From Prevotella sp. UBA6447 (GTDB lineage Bacteria > Bacteroidota > Bacteroidia > Bacteroidales > Bacteroidaceae): a DNA stretch of 64,000 bases. Both the position numbers and the translations under genes were made by a program. Position 1 is the stretch's first letter, and each line of letters begins with the position of its first letter. The DNA is taken from contig DJOD01000055.1 in assembly GCA_002437115.1 (NCBI GenBank), positions 68,585-132,584 of the forward strand, in the 5' to 3' direction. The notes under the pieces were generated by a model that worked only from the letters and a program-made list of their open reading frames with translations, was not told where the DNA came from and ran no database searches. This document shows, piece by piece, positions 8,397-17,730 of the stretch.

Positions 8397-9806
8397 ATGA
8401 CAAACAAGAGCAGCGATTCAGCCATCAGCCAAGCCCCGACCTATGGGTTGCTGACCAGGCTGGCCGTCAACACTTGCCGGATGGTCACCGGGGCAGTGTT
8501 CGTGTTCTCAGGCTTCGTCAAGGCCATCGACCCGCTTGGCACCCAGTATAAGATGCACGACTACCTGGAGGCCATGGGATTGGCCAACGCCACACCCGAC
8601 TGGATGACTTTGCTCGCTGCCGTGGCCTTGGCCGCCGTAGAGTTCAGCCTGGGTGTATTCGCCCTGCTGGCCATCCAGCGACGGAGCGTCTCGAAGGTGC
8701 TGTTGGCATTGATGGCCGTCATGACACTCATCACAGTGTGGATAGCCATCGCCAACCCGGTAAAAGACTGCGGATGTTTCGGCGACGCCATACACTTGAC
8801 CAACACGCAGACGCTACTCAAAAACGTGATACTGACGACTTGCGCACTGGCCATGGCGCGATGGCCATTGGCCATGTACCGTTTCGTATCCAAGCCCACG
8901 CAGTGGATTGCCATCAACTTCACCATCTTGTTCATCGTGCTGACAAGCCTCTACTGCCTGTGGTACCTGCCCCTGTTCGACTTCAGGCCCTACCACGTGG
9001 GAGCCAACATACCCAAAGGCATGGAAATACCCAAGGGGGCTGAGCAGCCGCAGTTTGAGACCACTTTCATCATGGAGAAAAACGGGCAGCGAAAGACATT
9101 CAACCTCGACAACTACCCCGACTCCACATGGCAGTTCATCGACTCAAAGACGGTTAAAGTCAAAGATGGTTACGTGCCGCCCATACACGATTTTTCCATT
9201 GAGCTGGCAGACGGCAACGACATCACCGACCAGGTGCTGGGCAACAAGGGGTACACATTCCTGCTCATCTCACCCCACCTTGAGACAGCCGACGATTCCA
9301 ACTTTGGGGCTATCGACCAAATATACGAGTACGCGCAAGAACAACACATCCCGTTCTACTGCCTCACAGCTTCCGCAGAAGACGCCATACAGCACTGGGA
9401 GGACATAACAGGTGCCGAGTATCCTTTTTGCCTGACCGACGAGACCACCTTAAAGACCATCGTCCGAAGCAACCCGGGATTGTTGCTCATCAAAGATGGA
9501 ACCATCATCCGCAAATGGAGCCACAACGACCTTCCGGCAACCGACGAGTTGCAGGGACCGCTCGACAAGACCGAGATGGGGCACATGCCTGAAGGCAACG
9601 CGGCGCAAATGCTCACCAAGGTGTTGCTGTGGTTTTTCGTCCCACTGCTCTTGCTTATCATCGCTGACCGCACTTGGGCTTGGGGACAATACGTTAGGCG
9701 AAAAATACGCAAGGGCGAAAGTATCATCAAAAACGAAGAACGGAAAATCGTGTCAAGCGACAGTTCACAACATATCATATCAACTTTTAAAACAAAAAAG
9801 AAATGA
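8397..9806 (+). CDS. DoxX/MauE-like membrane protein with a C-terminal thioredoxin-like domain
   Basis: The protein has 469 aa. Residues 1-190 hold four or so membrane helices of DoxX/MauE type. They include [15 protein letters not shown] in the first helix and a conserved KDCGCFGD motif after the third, typical of MauE-like proteins that handle thiol chemistry. A soluble part follows (about 200-400) resembling a thioredoxin fold ([32 protein letters not shown]) but without CxxC. A last membrane helix ([15 protein letters not shown]) and a basic tail end the protein. Its stop overlaps the tpiA start (ATGA), so the two are translationally coupled. Role unknown; terminal oxidase assembly or periplasmic redox are guesses by family. 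Confidence 0.75.
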   Translation: MTNKSSDSAISQAPTYGLLTRLAVNTCRMVTGAVFVFSGFVKAIDPLGTQYKMHDYLEAMGLANATPDWMTLLAAVALAAVEFSLGVFALLAIQRRSVSKVLLALMAVMTLITVWIAIANPVKDCGCFGDAIHLTNTQTLLKNVILTTCALAMARWPLAMYRFVSKPTQWIAINFTILFIVLTSLYCLWYLPLFDFRPYHVGANIPKGMEIPKGAEQPQFETTFIMEKNGQRKTFNLDNYPDSTWQFIDSKTVKVKDGYVPPIHDFSIELADGNDITDQVLGNKGYTFLLISPHLETADDSNFGAIDQIYEYAQEQHIPFYCLTASAEDAIQHWEDITGAEYPFCLTDETTLKTIVRSNPGLLLIKDGTIIRKWSHNDLPATDELQGPLDKTEMGHMPEGNAAQMLTKVLLWFFVPLLLLIIADRTWAWGQYVRRKIRKGESIIKNEERKIVSSDSSQHIISTFKTKKK

Positions 9807-10564
9807 GAAAGAAAATCGTTGCAGGTAACTGGAAAATGAACGAGAACCTGCAGGAGGGCGTTGCCCTGGCTAAGGAAATCAACGAAGCGCTCGCTGCCGA
9901 CAAGCCTAACTGCGGTGTCATCATCTGCACACCGTTCATCCACCTGGCAAGCGTGGCACAGGTGCTCAACCAGGACGTTGTGGCCCTGGGTGCAGAGAAC
10001 TGCGCCGACAAGGAGAAGGGCGCATACACGGGTGAGGTCAGCGCAGCCATGGTTAAATCGACTGGCGCACAGTATGTCATCCTCGGCCACTCAGAACGTC
10101 GCCAGTACTACCACGAGACCGCCGAGATTCTCAAGGAGAAGGTCCAACTGGCACTTGCCAATGGCCTGAAGGTCATCTTCTGCTGCGGCGAGACGCTTGA
10201 GGAGCGCGAGGCCAACAAGCAAAACGAGGTCGTCAAGGCTGAGCTCGACGGAAGTGTGTTCAACCTCTCTGCCGAGGAGTGGAAGAAAATCGTGCTGGCC
10301 TATGAGCCCATCTGGGCCATCGGAACCGGTAAGACCGCCACGTCCGACCAAGCTGAGGAAATGCTGGCATACATCCGCTCCATCGTTGCCGACAAGTATG
10401 GCAAGGAAGCTGCAGAGAACACCACCATCCTCTATGGCGGCTCTTGCAAGCCCAGCAACGCTGCCGAGCTCTTCGCAAAGCCCGACATCGACGGTGGCCT
10501 CATCGGTGGAGCTTCTTTGAAAGCTGCCGACTTCAAAGGCATCATCGACGCTTGGAAGAAGTAA
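9803..10564 (+). CDS. tpiA: Triosephosphate isomerase
   Basis: This glycolytic enzyme interconverts dihydroxyacetone phosphate and glyceraldehyde 3-phosphate. At 253 aa it has the usual length. All key motifs are present: the substrate Asn-Lys in [10 protein letters not shown] near the N-terminus, the catalytic His in ILGHSERR, the catalytic Glu in [13 protein letters not shown] (with the loop-6 lid), and the phosphate-binding YGGSCKPSN and [10 protein letters not shown] near the end. The start ATG overlaps the stop of the DoxX-like gene by the ATGA arrangement. It is followed by a SPOR-domain gene after 101 nt. Confidence 0.98.
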   Translation: MRKKIVAGNWKMNENLQEGVALAKEINEALAADKPNCGVIICTPFIHLASVAQVLNQDVVALGAENCADKEKGAYTGEVSAAMVKSTGAQYVILGHSERRQYYHETAEILKEKVQLALANGLKVIFCCGETLEEREANKQNEVVKAELDGSVFNLSAEEWKKIVLAYEPIWAIGTGKTATSDQAEEMLAYIRSIVADKYGKEAAENTTILYGGSCKPSNAAELFAKPDIDGGLIGGASLKAADFKGIIDAWKK

Positions 10565-10665
10565 GCACTCCTTCCTCAGACCTATCCAATGAGGATTCCC
10601 TTGCACAGAACAAGGGAGGCCTCATTGGCTTATTGATTACCATTCACGATTCACCCAAACAAAAA

Positions 10666-11379
10666 ATGCGGAAACTCATCCTACCACTGCTGTTCCTATT
10701 GTGCGCCATCACAAACGTCAACGCGCAAACTTTCCTTGACAACCTGCAGAAAAGCAAGCAAGGGGAAGGAAAAGTTACCGTGACGCAGAGCAAGGACATC
10801 GACGGCCTTGTTGATGGATTGAAGGTGCAAAAGCCGGCCACGGCAACACCAAAGGGAAACAACGGAAAGAATTTTGGCGACAACCACAAGCCCACAGCCA
10901 AGCCCAACTCGGCCAAAGAGGCCATGAACAAGCAAAGGGAACACGTTGTAGCAAAGGAAGCACACGCTGCAACTAAAGAAAGGGATAGGGAGCACAACAG
11001 AGAGGATGCCCTGGAACGAAAGGCCGAAAAACGAAGAACGGAAAAGCCTACGGAAGAAAGCCAAGAGGCAACAGCCCCTGTAGTCGACATGTCCAAGAAG
11101 ATCATGTTGCACAGCCATAAGGTAAGTGGTTACCGCGTGCAAGCCTTTGCAGGCGGAAACACGCGCAAAGACAAGCAACGCGCACAACAAATTGGGAGCG
11201 CCATCAAGATGAAATACCCAGACCAACCTGTTTACGTCCACTTCTATTCACCCCGATGGATTTGCCGAGTAGGCAACTACCGTAGCTACGGGGAGGCACA
11301 GAAAATGCTCAAAAGCATACGGGCCATGGGATACAAGGCGGCAACCATCGTCAAGGGAATGATAACCGTGCAATACTAA
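10666..11379 (+). CDS. Exported SPOR-domain protein
   Basis: The start at 10666 gives 237 aa opening with the cleavable signal MRKLILPLLFLLCAITNVNA. A long charged, Lys/Glu-rich, low-complexity linker (about residues 55-145) leads to a C-terminal SPOR domain (about 150-237, SGYRVQAFAGGNTRKDKQRA to the end). SPOR domains bind denuded peptidoglycan glycan strands at division or remodelling sites. The linker presumably lets the domain reach the wall from an unknown anchor; no second membrane segment is seen. It lies between tpiA and folE on the same strand, an arrangement I recall from other Bacteroidales. Confidence 0.85.
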   Translation: MRKLILPLLFLLCAITNVNAQTFLDNLQKSKQGEGKVTVTQSKDIDGLVDGLKVQKPATATPKGNNGKNFGDNHKPTAKPNSAKEAMNKQREHVVAKEAHAATKERDREHNREDALERKAEKRRTEKPTEESQEATAPVVDMSKKIMLHSHKVSGYRVQAFAGGNTRKDKQRAQQIGSAIKMKYPDQPVYVHFYSPRWICRVGNYRSYGEAQKMLKSIRAMGYKAATIVKGMITVQY

Positions 11380-11427
11380 AAAGCGCCCCTTGCAGGCACA
11401 TCGCCCATCACACGTCAAACAATCAAC

Positions 11428-12021
11428 ATGAATCCAGAAACAGAATTCAGAGACGGGCTGCAAGAGCTCGCCAGCCATTATAAGGAAATACTAACACTGC
11501 TGGGCGAAGACCCCAACAGGGAAGGATTGCAGAAAACCCCAATGCGCGTGGCCAAAGCCATGCAAATACTCACCAGAGGGTACACGCAAGACCCACACAA
11601 GGTGCTCACCGACGCGCTCTTCGCCGAAGACTACGACCAGATGGTCATCGTTAAGGACATCGATTTCTTCTCGATGTGCGAGCACCACATGCTTCCTTTC
11701 TACGGAAAAGCGCACGTAGCATACATTCCCAACGGACAGATCACTGGCTTGAGCAAGATAGCCCGAGTGGTTGACATATTCAGCCATCGCCTACAAGTGC
11801 AAGAAAGGCTGACACACCAAATCATGGATTGCATCAACGACACGCTCAAGCCGCAAGGTGTCATGGTAGTGATTGAGGCCAAGCACATGTGCATGCAGAT
11901 GAGGGGTGTTGAAAAGCAAAACTCCATCACCACCACTTCGTCATACAGCGGCGTGTTTGAAGCCATGAAAGTCCGCGAGGAATTCATGAGCCTGCTGAGA
12001 GGCGAATCGAAAAGAATCTGA
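11428..12021 (+). CDS. folE: GTP cyclohydrolase I
   Basis: The enzyme converts GTP to 7,8-dihydroneopterin triphosphate, the first step of tetrahydrofolate synthesis. At 197 aa it is of normal length. Zinc ligands are visible in [10 protein letters not shown] and in [10 protein letters not shown] (Cys, His, Cys), and the substrate pocket motif [10 protein letters not shown] lies between them. The C-terminal SSYSGVF region is conserved. It follows the SPOR gene by 48 nt. Together with metF (17731) and the formyl-folate-dependent AICAR transformylase (42062) it is one of several folate genes in the window. Confidence 0.97.
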   Translation: MNPETEFRDGLQELASHYKEILTLLGEDPNREGLQKTPMRVAKAMQILTRGYTQDPHKVLTDALFAEDYDQMVIVKDIDFFSMCEHHMLPFYGKAHVAYIPNGQITGLSKIARVVDIFSHRLQVQERLTHQIMDCINDTLKPQGVMVVIEAKHMCMQMRGVEKQNSITTTSSYSGVFEAMKVREEFMSLLRGESKRI

Positions 12022-12165
12022 TGTGGCGGGGCTTGTACCGCCATCGGAAACAACCCCTGGGGGAAACATCGGCCGTTGGCAACAAGCATACCCCAGAAAA
12101 AGCCATAGGGTGTGTGAAAACGCACCCAAGAACCACTTTTACTATAACAAAAAGGAAAAAGCAAT

Positions 12166-12783
12166 ATGGAAAAAAAGAAATGGATGACCCTTTTAATGGG
12201 TTTATGCGCATTGATGACCATGACATCATGCTTAGACGACAACAGCGACGACGGGCTCACTCAAGCGCAGGTGACCCAAGCCATGAACACCATGAAGGGC
12301 GACTACACAGGAACCTTGAAATGGCGCGCATCAACATCCAACGCCTATGACAGCTTGAACGACGTGCATTGGACAGTGAACGATACGGCCATGATCATCC
12401 ATGACTTCCCCGTCAGCTCACTGGCCGAGGGTGTTGCTGAAGGAACCGTCAACGACTCTCTGCGCACTGCCATGAAGAAAGCGCCCAAGCAGGATCTCAC
12501 TTGCGGTATCTCATTTTACAACACCAAGGACTTCCTTTCTCCCTACTGCGTGATGAACATCATGCCTTACAGCATTCTCATCAAAAATGCTGAGATCAAC
12601 ACAAGACTGTATGACTTGAAAGTGAACTTCCTCAACATGAACAGCAACTCCATGGGCTACTTCAACGCTGAGAAGAAAGCCATGGAACTCTATATGCGCA
12701 CCTATAACCTTCAAGTGAACAACCAGACGCAAAAGGGCAACTACAACATAGTCTATTATCAGCTCGTGTCGAAGAACCAGTAA
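12166..12783 (+). CDS. DUF4840-like lipoprotein (paralogue of 54458-55060)
   Basis: The protein has 205 aa with a lipoprotein signal ending LMTMTSCLDD (Cys about 22), followed by an acidic Asp-rich stretch typical of surface or outer-membrane lipoproteins in this phylum. The core resembles the product of 54458-55060: both have a TxxQ..A...MKG/VKGxYxGxL segment, then a W-x-[IV]-x-[SN]-D-[ST]-x-M-[IV]-[IV]-[RH]-[ND]-F-P line. From memory this fits DUF4840, with no known function. It follows folE by 144 nt and is 2 nt ahead of the exonuclease III gene, so those two may share a transcript. Confidence 0.7.
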   Translation: MEKKKWMTLLMGLCALMTMTSCLDDNSDDGLTQAQVTQAMNTMKGDYTGTLKWRASTSNAYDSLNDVHWTVNDTAMIIHDFPVSSLAEGVAEGTVNDSLRTAMKKAPKQDLTCGISFYNTKDFLSPYCVMNIMPYSILIKNAEINTRLYDLKVNFLNMNSNSMGYFNAEKKAMELYMRTYNLQVNNQTQKGNYNIVYYQLVSKNQ

Positions 12784-12785
12784 TC

Positions 12786-13580
12786 ATGACTAAGTTTATA
12801 TCTTGGAACGTGAACGGACTCAGGGCTTGCATGAAGCCCGACCCTGAAAAGAACCGTCCAGGGTTTGAAGCCGTTTTCCGCTTGCTCGACGCAGATTTCT
12901 TCTGCCTCAACGAAACGAAGATGCAGGCAGGGCAACTCGATCTCAGCTTTGACGGCTATGAAAGCTATTGGAACTATGCAGACCGCAAGGGTTATAGTGG
13001 AACCGCCATCTTCACCAAGCAACACCCACTCAACGTGAGTTATGGAATGAACATAGACGAGCACGACCATGAGGGAAGGGTCATCACACTGGAGATGCCG
13101 ACATTCTATCTGGTAAGCGTGTACACGCCCAACTCGCAAAACGCCAATGATGGAGAAGTGAAGCCTCGCCGTCTGCCTTACCGCATGCAATGGGAAGACG
13201 ACTTTCGGGCGTATCTCCTCGCCCTTGACAAGCAGAAACCCGTAATCGTGTGTGGGGACATGAATGTGGCTCATGAAGACATTGACCTGAAGAACCCTAA
13301 AACCAACCACAACAACGCGGGCTTCACCGATGAGGAACGCGAGAAGATGACCCAGCTCCTCGACAGCGGTTTCACCGACACCTTCCGCTTCATGCATCCA
13401 GACAATGTGACTTACAGCTGGTGGAGCTATCGCTTTCGCTCACGCGAGAAGAACGCAGGATGGCGCATCGACTATTTCCTTGTCTCCAAAAGACTTAACA
13501 GTAGTATCGTAGACGCAACAATCTTGACAGACATCATGGGCAGCGACCACTGCCCCGTAGGACTGGAGCTCAATCTGTAA
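12786..13580 (+). CDS. xth: Exodeoxyribonuclease III (AP endonuclease)
   Basis: An Mg-dependent AP endonuclease/3'-5' exonuclease for base excision repair, of the ExoIII/APE1 family. It has 264 aa. Active-site blocks are in order: SWNVNGLRA at the N-terminus (metal Asn), CLNETKMQ (metal Glu), GDMNVAHEDIDL (catalytic Asp, Asn), the WSYRFRSREKNAGWRIDYFL block and the terminal GSDHCPVGLEL (catalytic Asp-His). It starts 2 nt after the DUF4840-like gene and is followed by a hairpin terminator at 13655-13704. Confidence 0.97.
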   Translation: MTKFISWNVNGLRACMKPDPEKNRPGFEAVFRLLDADFFCLNETKMQAGQLDLSFDGYESYWNYADRKGYSGTAIFTKQHPLNVSYGMNIDEHDHEGRVITLEMPTFYLVSVYTPNSQNANDGEVKPRRLPYRMQWEDDFRAYLLALDKQKPVIVCGDMNVAHEDIDLKNPKTNHNNAGFTDEEREKMTQLLDSGFTDTFRFMHPDNVTYSWWSYRFRSREKNAGWRIDYFLVSKRLNSSIVDATILTDIMGSDHCPVGLELNL

Positions 13581-13654
13581 GTTCAGGGAAGGCAATAGCC
13601 ATAAAGATGCAGCGAAAAGCAATCATAGGCTAAAGCCAAGCCCAAAGTACCCGT

Positions 13655-13704
13655 AAGAAGCGGACTGCGTCAACCTGACTGTGCGATGCAGCCCGCTTCT
13701 TTGC
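13655..13704 (+). terminator. Probable terminator after xth
   Basis: Arms AAGAAGCGGACTGC (13655-13668) and GCAGCCCGCTTCTT (13688-13701) pair with one mismatch. The run of T after it is very short, so termination efficiency is uncertain. It lies between xth and the converging gene at 13965. Confidence 0.6.
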
Positions 13705-13964
13705 ATCACTACGAACCACAGCAAAAACCCATTTGCCCATTTTTCCGCCTTGTCTTACACTCATTTTGGCAAGGGTCTATAAGGCGGCATTTTGGCATGA
13801 ATGTCAAGGCCAGCACGGACGCGCCAACACCCGCCAGCCCGAACATCCTACGCACTTGCTCTCTGCGGCCCACACGGCCTCTAAGGCCAGCACGACCGCT
13901 GCGACAAGAATTGCGGCGCCCCCCTTATCCATAACCGTCCAAACTCACCAAGACTACGTTGCTG
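13705..13964. other. GC-rich intergenic stretch, nothing recognised
   Basis: About 260 nt between the xth terminator and the end of the converging TonB_C-like gene. Short open frames at 13686-13934 and 13733-13993 give Pro/Ala/Arg-rich translations with no start signal and no likeness to any family; I treat them as chance. No promoter box is visible. Confidence 0.5.
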
Positions 13965-15128
13965 TCAATATTCAAACTTCTGGTACACCCTAACAGGAAC
14001 GGCCTTGCCGTCGCATCGCCCCGGTTCCCAACTTGGCATACCTTTGACAATGGACACTGCGTGGCGGTCTGCCGTCGGACTGACGGGCGACACAACATGC
14101 ACATCGCACAAGTTGCCTTCCTTATCAACCACGAAAGCCACGATAACCTCGCCATGAGCCAACGAGTCTTGCGAACGGTCGAAAAGGCTAATGGATGACA
14201 AGTAGTTATCGAGCGCGGCACGTCCACCCTTAAACGAGGACATCTGATCCACCTTATTATAGATTGTGTCGCCCTGCCATGTTTGGCGCAAGGAGCTGAA
14301 AAGAGGCCGGCGACTCACTTCCTTGCGCCCAATCATACGCTTGGCTTCGCGTGTCAGCAGGTTGAACATGGAAGTCACAGGCAAGACCCGCTCATAGGAA
14401 AAGCGCTCGTCGTCGGTGGCACAGTCTATATGCAGTCCCACCAGCCGCGCCTTCCCATCTATCCACGCCCCATCTACATCAGCCTTGCGCAATCCGTAAA
14501 AACGGCTGTCATCAAGCTGCGCAAACACAAAGTTGTAGCTGTCCTCATCCAAGTGGTTGAGACGCCCCACACGCAACAAGTCTTCGGTTTGCATCACCTT
14601 GTCGGTTTGCAAGTCGAAGGTGACCATGCGAAAGAGGTCACGCCGTTTGACGGGCGACAAGCTCCCTGGCTCCACCACTTGCCGCACCTCCAAACAAATC
14701 CATTGGCGTGGCTGGTAAGTCTTGACGCGCACCTGTGTGGAAACGTAGCAGAACCGACGATCGTCGGGCAGAAACTCCAGTTGTCTCGTTAAAGGAGACC
14801 CCAAACGCCGCTTGAAATTGGCATACGCCCACTCACCATCGGCCACAGGCGAAGAAAAGAGAAGGGAATCCACATATGACTGCAAGGGGCGGACATCAGC
14901 AAAATCGATGGCTTCAGGCCACTCCAGTTGGGTGTCGACCACGGTAAAATCAGAGTCTTGTCGAAGGAAGGCATGGTCTCGGTAGTACCCCACACTGTAA
15001 CGGGGTGGCGCGTCGTCTACGGTCTGCGCGCATATCCAGCAGTCCCCACAGGCAGCAGCCTCAATACCCGTTAACGACAAAACCAAAAGAATTCGGAATG
15101 TCAAGAAAAGTCTAAAATCTTTAAACAT
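13965..15128 (-). CDS. Exported protein with C-terminal TonB_C-like domain
   Basis: The start at 15128 gives 387 aa (a longer frame begins at 15158). A signal sequence of about 26 residues is followed at once by CGDCWIC, with Cys at 27, 30 and 33. The AAAC at the junction could be a weak lipobox. Residues 50-270 are not recognised. The last ~85 residues (GEVIVAFVVDKEGNLCDVHV, then the Pro-Trp motif of MPSWEPG and VPVRVYQKFEY) match the TonB C-terminal fold found in energy transducers. Unlike true TonB (33330-34178) there is no N-terminal membrane anchor with ExbB contacts nor a Pro-rich spacer. Function unknown. Confidence 0.7.
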   Translation of the reverse strand: MFKDFRLFLTFRILLVLSLTGIEAAACGDCWICAQTVDDAPPRYSVGYYRDHAFLRQDSDFTVVDTQLEWPEAIDFADVRPLQSYVDSLLFSSPVADGEWAYANFKRRLGSPLTRQLEFLPDDRRFCYVSTQVRVKTYQPRQWICLEVRQVVEPGSLSPVKRRDLFRMVTFDLQTDKVMQTEDLLRVGRLNHLDEDSYNFVFAQLDDSRFYGLRKADVDGAWIDGKARLVGLHIDCATDDERFSYERVLPVTSMFNLLTREAKRMIGRKEVSRRPLFSSLRQTWQGDTIYNKVDQMSSFKGGRAALDNYLSSISLFDRSQDSLAHGEVIVAFVVDKEGNLCDVHVVSPVSPTADRHAVSIVKGMPSWEPGRCDGKAVPVRVYQKFEY

Positions 15129-15329
15129 ACTGTATGTCTTTGATGAAAAAATGTGCATAAAGCTGCAAAACTGATTGCGAAATTACTGAATATAATTGAA
15201 AAAGTTACATCTTCCTCCATTTTCTTTTGCTAACAAACAAGGAAAGTTCAACTTCTGCACAAACCCAAAATAGGAGACACCAGAATTATTTTTTCATCTT
15301 ATTTTACCTCTAAATTGCCGAATTCTTTA

Positions 15330-15337
15330 TATTTTTG
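15330..15337 (+). promoter_or_regulatory. Possible -7 element of the MFS gene
   Basis: TATTTTTG fits TAnnTTTG in an AT-rich region 72 nt before the start at 15410. No TTTG is found at the expected upstream distance. Confidence 0.35.
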
Positions 15338-15409
15338 CACACGAAAATGCGAGAAGAAAAAACGCAAACACGCACAAGAAAGGGATAACTGATTAAAACA
15401 AAACAGACC

Positions 15410-16621
15410 ATGCGCATCTCAACAGACCAAGCGGCAAAGGCCACCGGCGGCACAGCCTTCATGATTTTGTTCACCGTCAGCTTTTGCCATTTGCTCAACG
15501 ACACCATCCAGTCGATGCTCCCCGCCATCTACCCGATGCTGAAAAGCAACCTCGGCCTATCGTTCATCCAGATAGGCTTGCTCACGCTGAACCTGCAAGT
15601 CACATCTTCGGTCATACAGCCTCTTGTGGGCCTCTATTCCGACAAGCACCATCACAAGTGGCAACTGTCCATCGGCATGCTGTTCACGGTCATAGGCATC
15701 TTCACGCTCTCCCTTTCCACGAGCTACGCCCAAGTGATGATTGCCGTGGCACTGATAGGCTGTGGTTCCTCCATCTTCCACCCACAAGCCTCACAGGTGG
15801 CACAAGTGGCAGCGGGAAACCGCAAGGGGTTGGGGCAAAGCATCTTTCAAGTGGGAGGCAACGGTGGATTTGCGTTTGGCCCATTGCTGGCCGCCCTCAT
15901 CATCATCCCCCATGGGTTGCCCGCCGTCCGATGGTTTGCCATCATCGCGGTGCTGGCATCCGCTGTGCTCTATTACATAGGACGCTGGCAAGTAAGGGCA
16001 CTGGCCAGCCACCGCAAGGCCAATGCCGTTACCTGGTCAACGGCCAAGCACTACAATATGCGATGGAAAATCGTTTTTGTCGCACTGCTGTTCATCCTCA
16101 TGTTCTCCAAGAATTTCTACACGGTGAGCATGACCAACTACTACACGTTCTTCCTCATCGACAAGTTTAACACTTCCGTGCAAGTGTCGCAATATTGCCT
16201 GTTTGCCTTTCTCGCCTCAGAGGTAATCGGCACGCTGGTAGGTGGATGGATTGGCGACAAGTATGGGCGCAAGAGCGTGATCTTATTCTCCATCTTCGGC
16301 GTGGCGCCCTTCACCATCGCCCTACCCTACATCCCAACGCTGTGGGGAACCATCCTCCTGAGCATCATCATTGGCATTATCATCGCCTCAGCTTTTTCGG
16401 CCATTCTTGTCTTTGCCACCGACCTCATGCCCCACCACACGGGCATCGTGGCAGGTCTTTTCTATGGCCTTTCGTTCGGCGTGGGCGGTGTGGGCAGCGC
16501 CCTCTTCGGCTATGTGGCCGACTCGTGGGGCATCGACAGCGTGCTTAAAATCAGCACGCTTCTGCCCCTGATAGGTGTCTGTGCCATCTTTTTGCCCAAG
16601 ATGCGCAGACAAGATGCGTGA
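15410..16621 (+). CDS. MFS exporter, fosmidomycin-resistance (Fsr) type
   Basis: A 12-helix major facilitator of 403 aa. The N-terminal block HLLNDTIQSMLPAIYPMLK is the hallmark of the Fsr subfamily, followed by GLLTLNLQVTSSVIQP in helix 2. The MFS A-like motif between helices 8 and 9 reads GGWIGDKYGRKSV. The A-motif after helix 2 is altered (GLYSDKHHHKWQL). Fsr proteins expel fosmidomycin and similar small molecules; the natural substrate is unknown. The start has an ATG at 15410 preceded by A-rich sequence. The HAD gene follows after 61 nt with its own promoter box. Confidence 0.85.
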   Translation: MRISTDQAAKATGGTAFMILFTVSFCHLLNDTIQSMLPAIYPMLKSNLGLSFIQIGLLTLNLQVTSSVIQPLVGLYSDKHHHKWQLSIGMLFTVIGIFTLSLSTSYAQVMIAVALIGCGSSIFHPQASQVAQVAAGNRKGLGQSIFQVGGNGGFAFGPLLAALIIIPHGLPAVRWFAIIAVLASAVLYYIGRWQVRALASHRKANAVTWSTAKHYNMRWKIVFVALLFILMFSKNFYTVSMTNYYTFFLIDKFNTSVQVSQYCLFAFLASEVIGTLVGGWIGDKYGRKSVILFSIFGVAPFTIALPYIPTLWGTILLSIIIGIIIASAFSAILVFATDLMPHHTGIVAGLFYGLSFGVGGVGSALFGYVADSWGIDSVLKISTLLPLIGVCAIFLPKMRRQDA

Positions 16622-16670
16622 GCCAAGCAACAAAACGTCCTGCTGTACTGCCGGCTTGACAAGAAATTCG

Positions 16671-16678
16671 TAATTTTG
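16671..16678 (+). promoter_or_regulatory. -7 element only 4 nt before a start codon
   Basis: TAATTTTG ends 4 nt before the first ATG (16683) of the HAD gene. There is no TTTG at the right distance upstream. Transcription from it would start at or just inside the initiation codon. Confidence 0.5.
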
Positions 16679-16682
16679 CAAT

Positions 16683-17423
16683 ATGATGAATAACAACTTC
16701 GACATTCAGCGATTGTCCGACCAAGGCATCTGCCTCCTCGCATTCGACGCCGACGACACGCTATGGGACTGCCAAGGCCACTTCGACCAGGTGGAGAAAG
16801 ACTATTGCCAGGTGCTCGCTCCTTATGCAGATGAGGCCACAGTGAGCGAGATGCTCTTCCAGACCGAGACGGCCAACATGCCCCTGCTGGGTTATGGCAG
16901 CAAGGCATTCACCCTGTCGCTTGTAGAAAACGCGGTGAAGGTGAGCCGCGGACAGGTCAGCGCGGCCGACGTGCTGCGCATCATAAACCTGGGCAAATCA
17001 CTGCTGCAACTACCTGCCACGCCCCTACCTGAAGTGAGGCCGACGCTTGAGACCCTGCACCAGTCAAAACGCTTTGCCATGGTGGTATTCACCAAAGGCG
17101 AATTGCTCGACCAAGAGAGCAAATTGCAACGCTCGGGTCTCGCTTCGCTTTTCGATGACATCGTCGTGGTGAGCGACAAGACAAAAGACGAATACACGAA
17201 GTTATGCCAGCGATTTGGAACGACAATCGACCACCTGCTCATGGTGGGCAATTCGTTTCGATCAGACATCGAGCCAGTATTGCAATTGGGAGGCTCGGCT
17301 GTACACATCCCCTTCAGCAGCATCTGGCGACACGAGCAAACAGAGGAGTACAGCCACCCGCGACTGGTATGCATCACCCACTTTGGGCAGCTTAAGTCAT
17401 TGGCAGGCAAAGAACCCGTATAA
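16683..17423 (+). CDS. HAD-family hydrolase
   Basis: A haloacid-dehalogenase-like phosphatase of 246 aa. Motif I is LLAFDADDTLW (nucleophile Asp and Asp+2), motif II is the Thr in VVFTKGE, motif III the Lys in SDKTKDEY, and motif IV is the MVGNSFRSDIEP block with Asp ligands. The cap (residues about 30-110) is helical, as in class C1 phosphoglycolate phosphatase-like members. The substrate is not predictable. The start must be at 16683 or 16686 (two ATGs in a row) because the next Met lies beyond motif I. A hairpin terminator follows at 17476. Confidence 0.85.
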   Translation: MMNNNFDIQRLSDQGICLLAFDADDTLWDCQGHFDQVEKDYCQVLAPYADEATVSEMLFQTETANMPLLGYGSKAFTLSLVENAVKVSRGQVSAADVLRIINLGKSLLQLPATPLPEVRPTLETLHQSKRFAMVVFTKGELLDQESKLQRSGLASLFDDIVVVSDKTKDEYTKLCQRFGTTIDHLLMVGNSFRSDIEPVLQLGGSAVHIPFSSIWRHEQTEEYSHPRLVCITHFGQLKSLAGKEPV

Positions 17424-17475
17424 GACAAGGTATGCACCAGGCCTAACAAGGCTTTACACCCAAGGTCTAAAACAT

Positions 17476-17520
17476 AGAGCGCAGATTTTCCTCCCCGAAA
17501 AACTTGCGCTCTTTCTTTTT
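17476..17520 (+). terminator. Terminator after the HAD gene
   Basis: AGAGCGCA (17476-17483) pairs with TGCGCTCT (17505-17512) around a 21-nt loop, followed by TTCTTTTT. The 307 nt between the HAD gene and metF hold this hairpin and the metF promoter box but no convincing gene; open frames there (for example 17467-17667 minus) match nothing. Confidence 0.65.
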
Positions 17521-17692
17521 GTAAGCACCAACCGACAACAGGCTGATGACAACCTTTGGCCAAACAAGGAAGCCAAGGGGTGTAAAAGGTGGGGAAAAAC
17601 ATCCTTGCTTGCCAATAGGCAGCGAAAAAGGAAACGGGTGGACGAAATGACGAAAAGTAAGACACAAAAAGGTGTTTATGAAACTTTTTTGT

Positions 17693-17700
17693 TAACTTTG
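17693..17700 (+). promoter_or_regulatory. -7 promoter element of metF
   Basis: TAACTTTG lies 30 nt before the metF start. Upstream there is only a TTTA around 17675, so the -33 element is poor. Confidence 0.5.
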
Positions 17701-17730
17701 TAGTCTGTAACATTCCAAAAGACCAAGCAC

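Noticed and set aside
17215..17703. Plus-strand open frame running past the HAD gene
   Set aside because: Starts inside the HAD gene in another frame, crosses its terminator and the metF promoter; no recognisable product.
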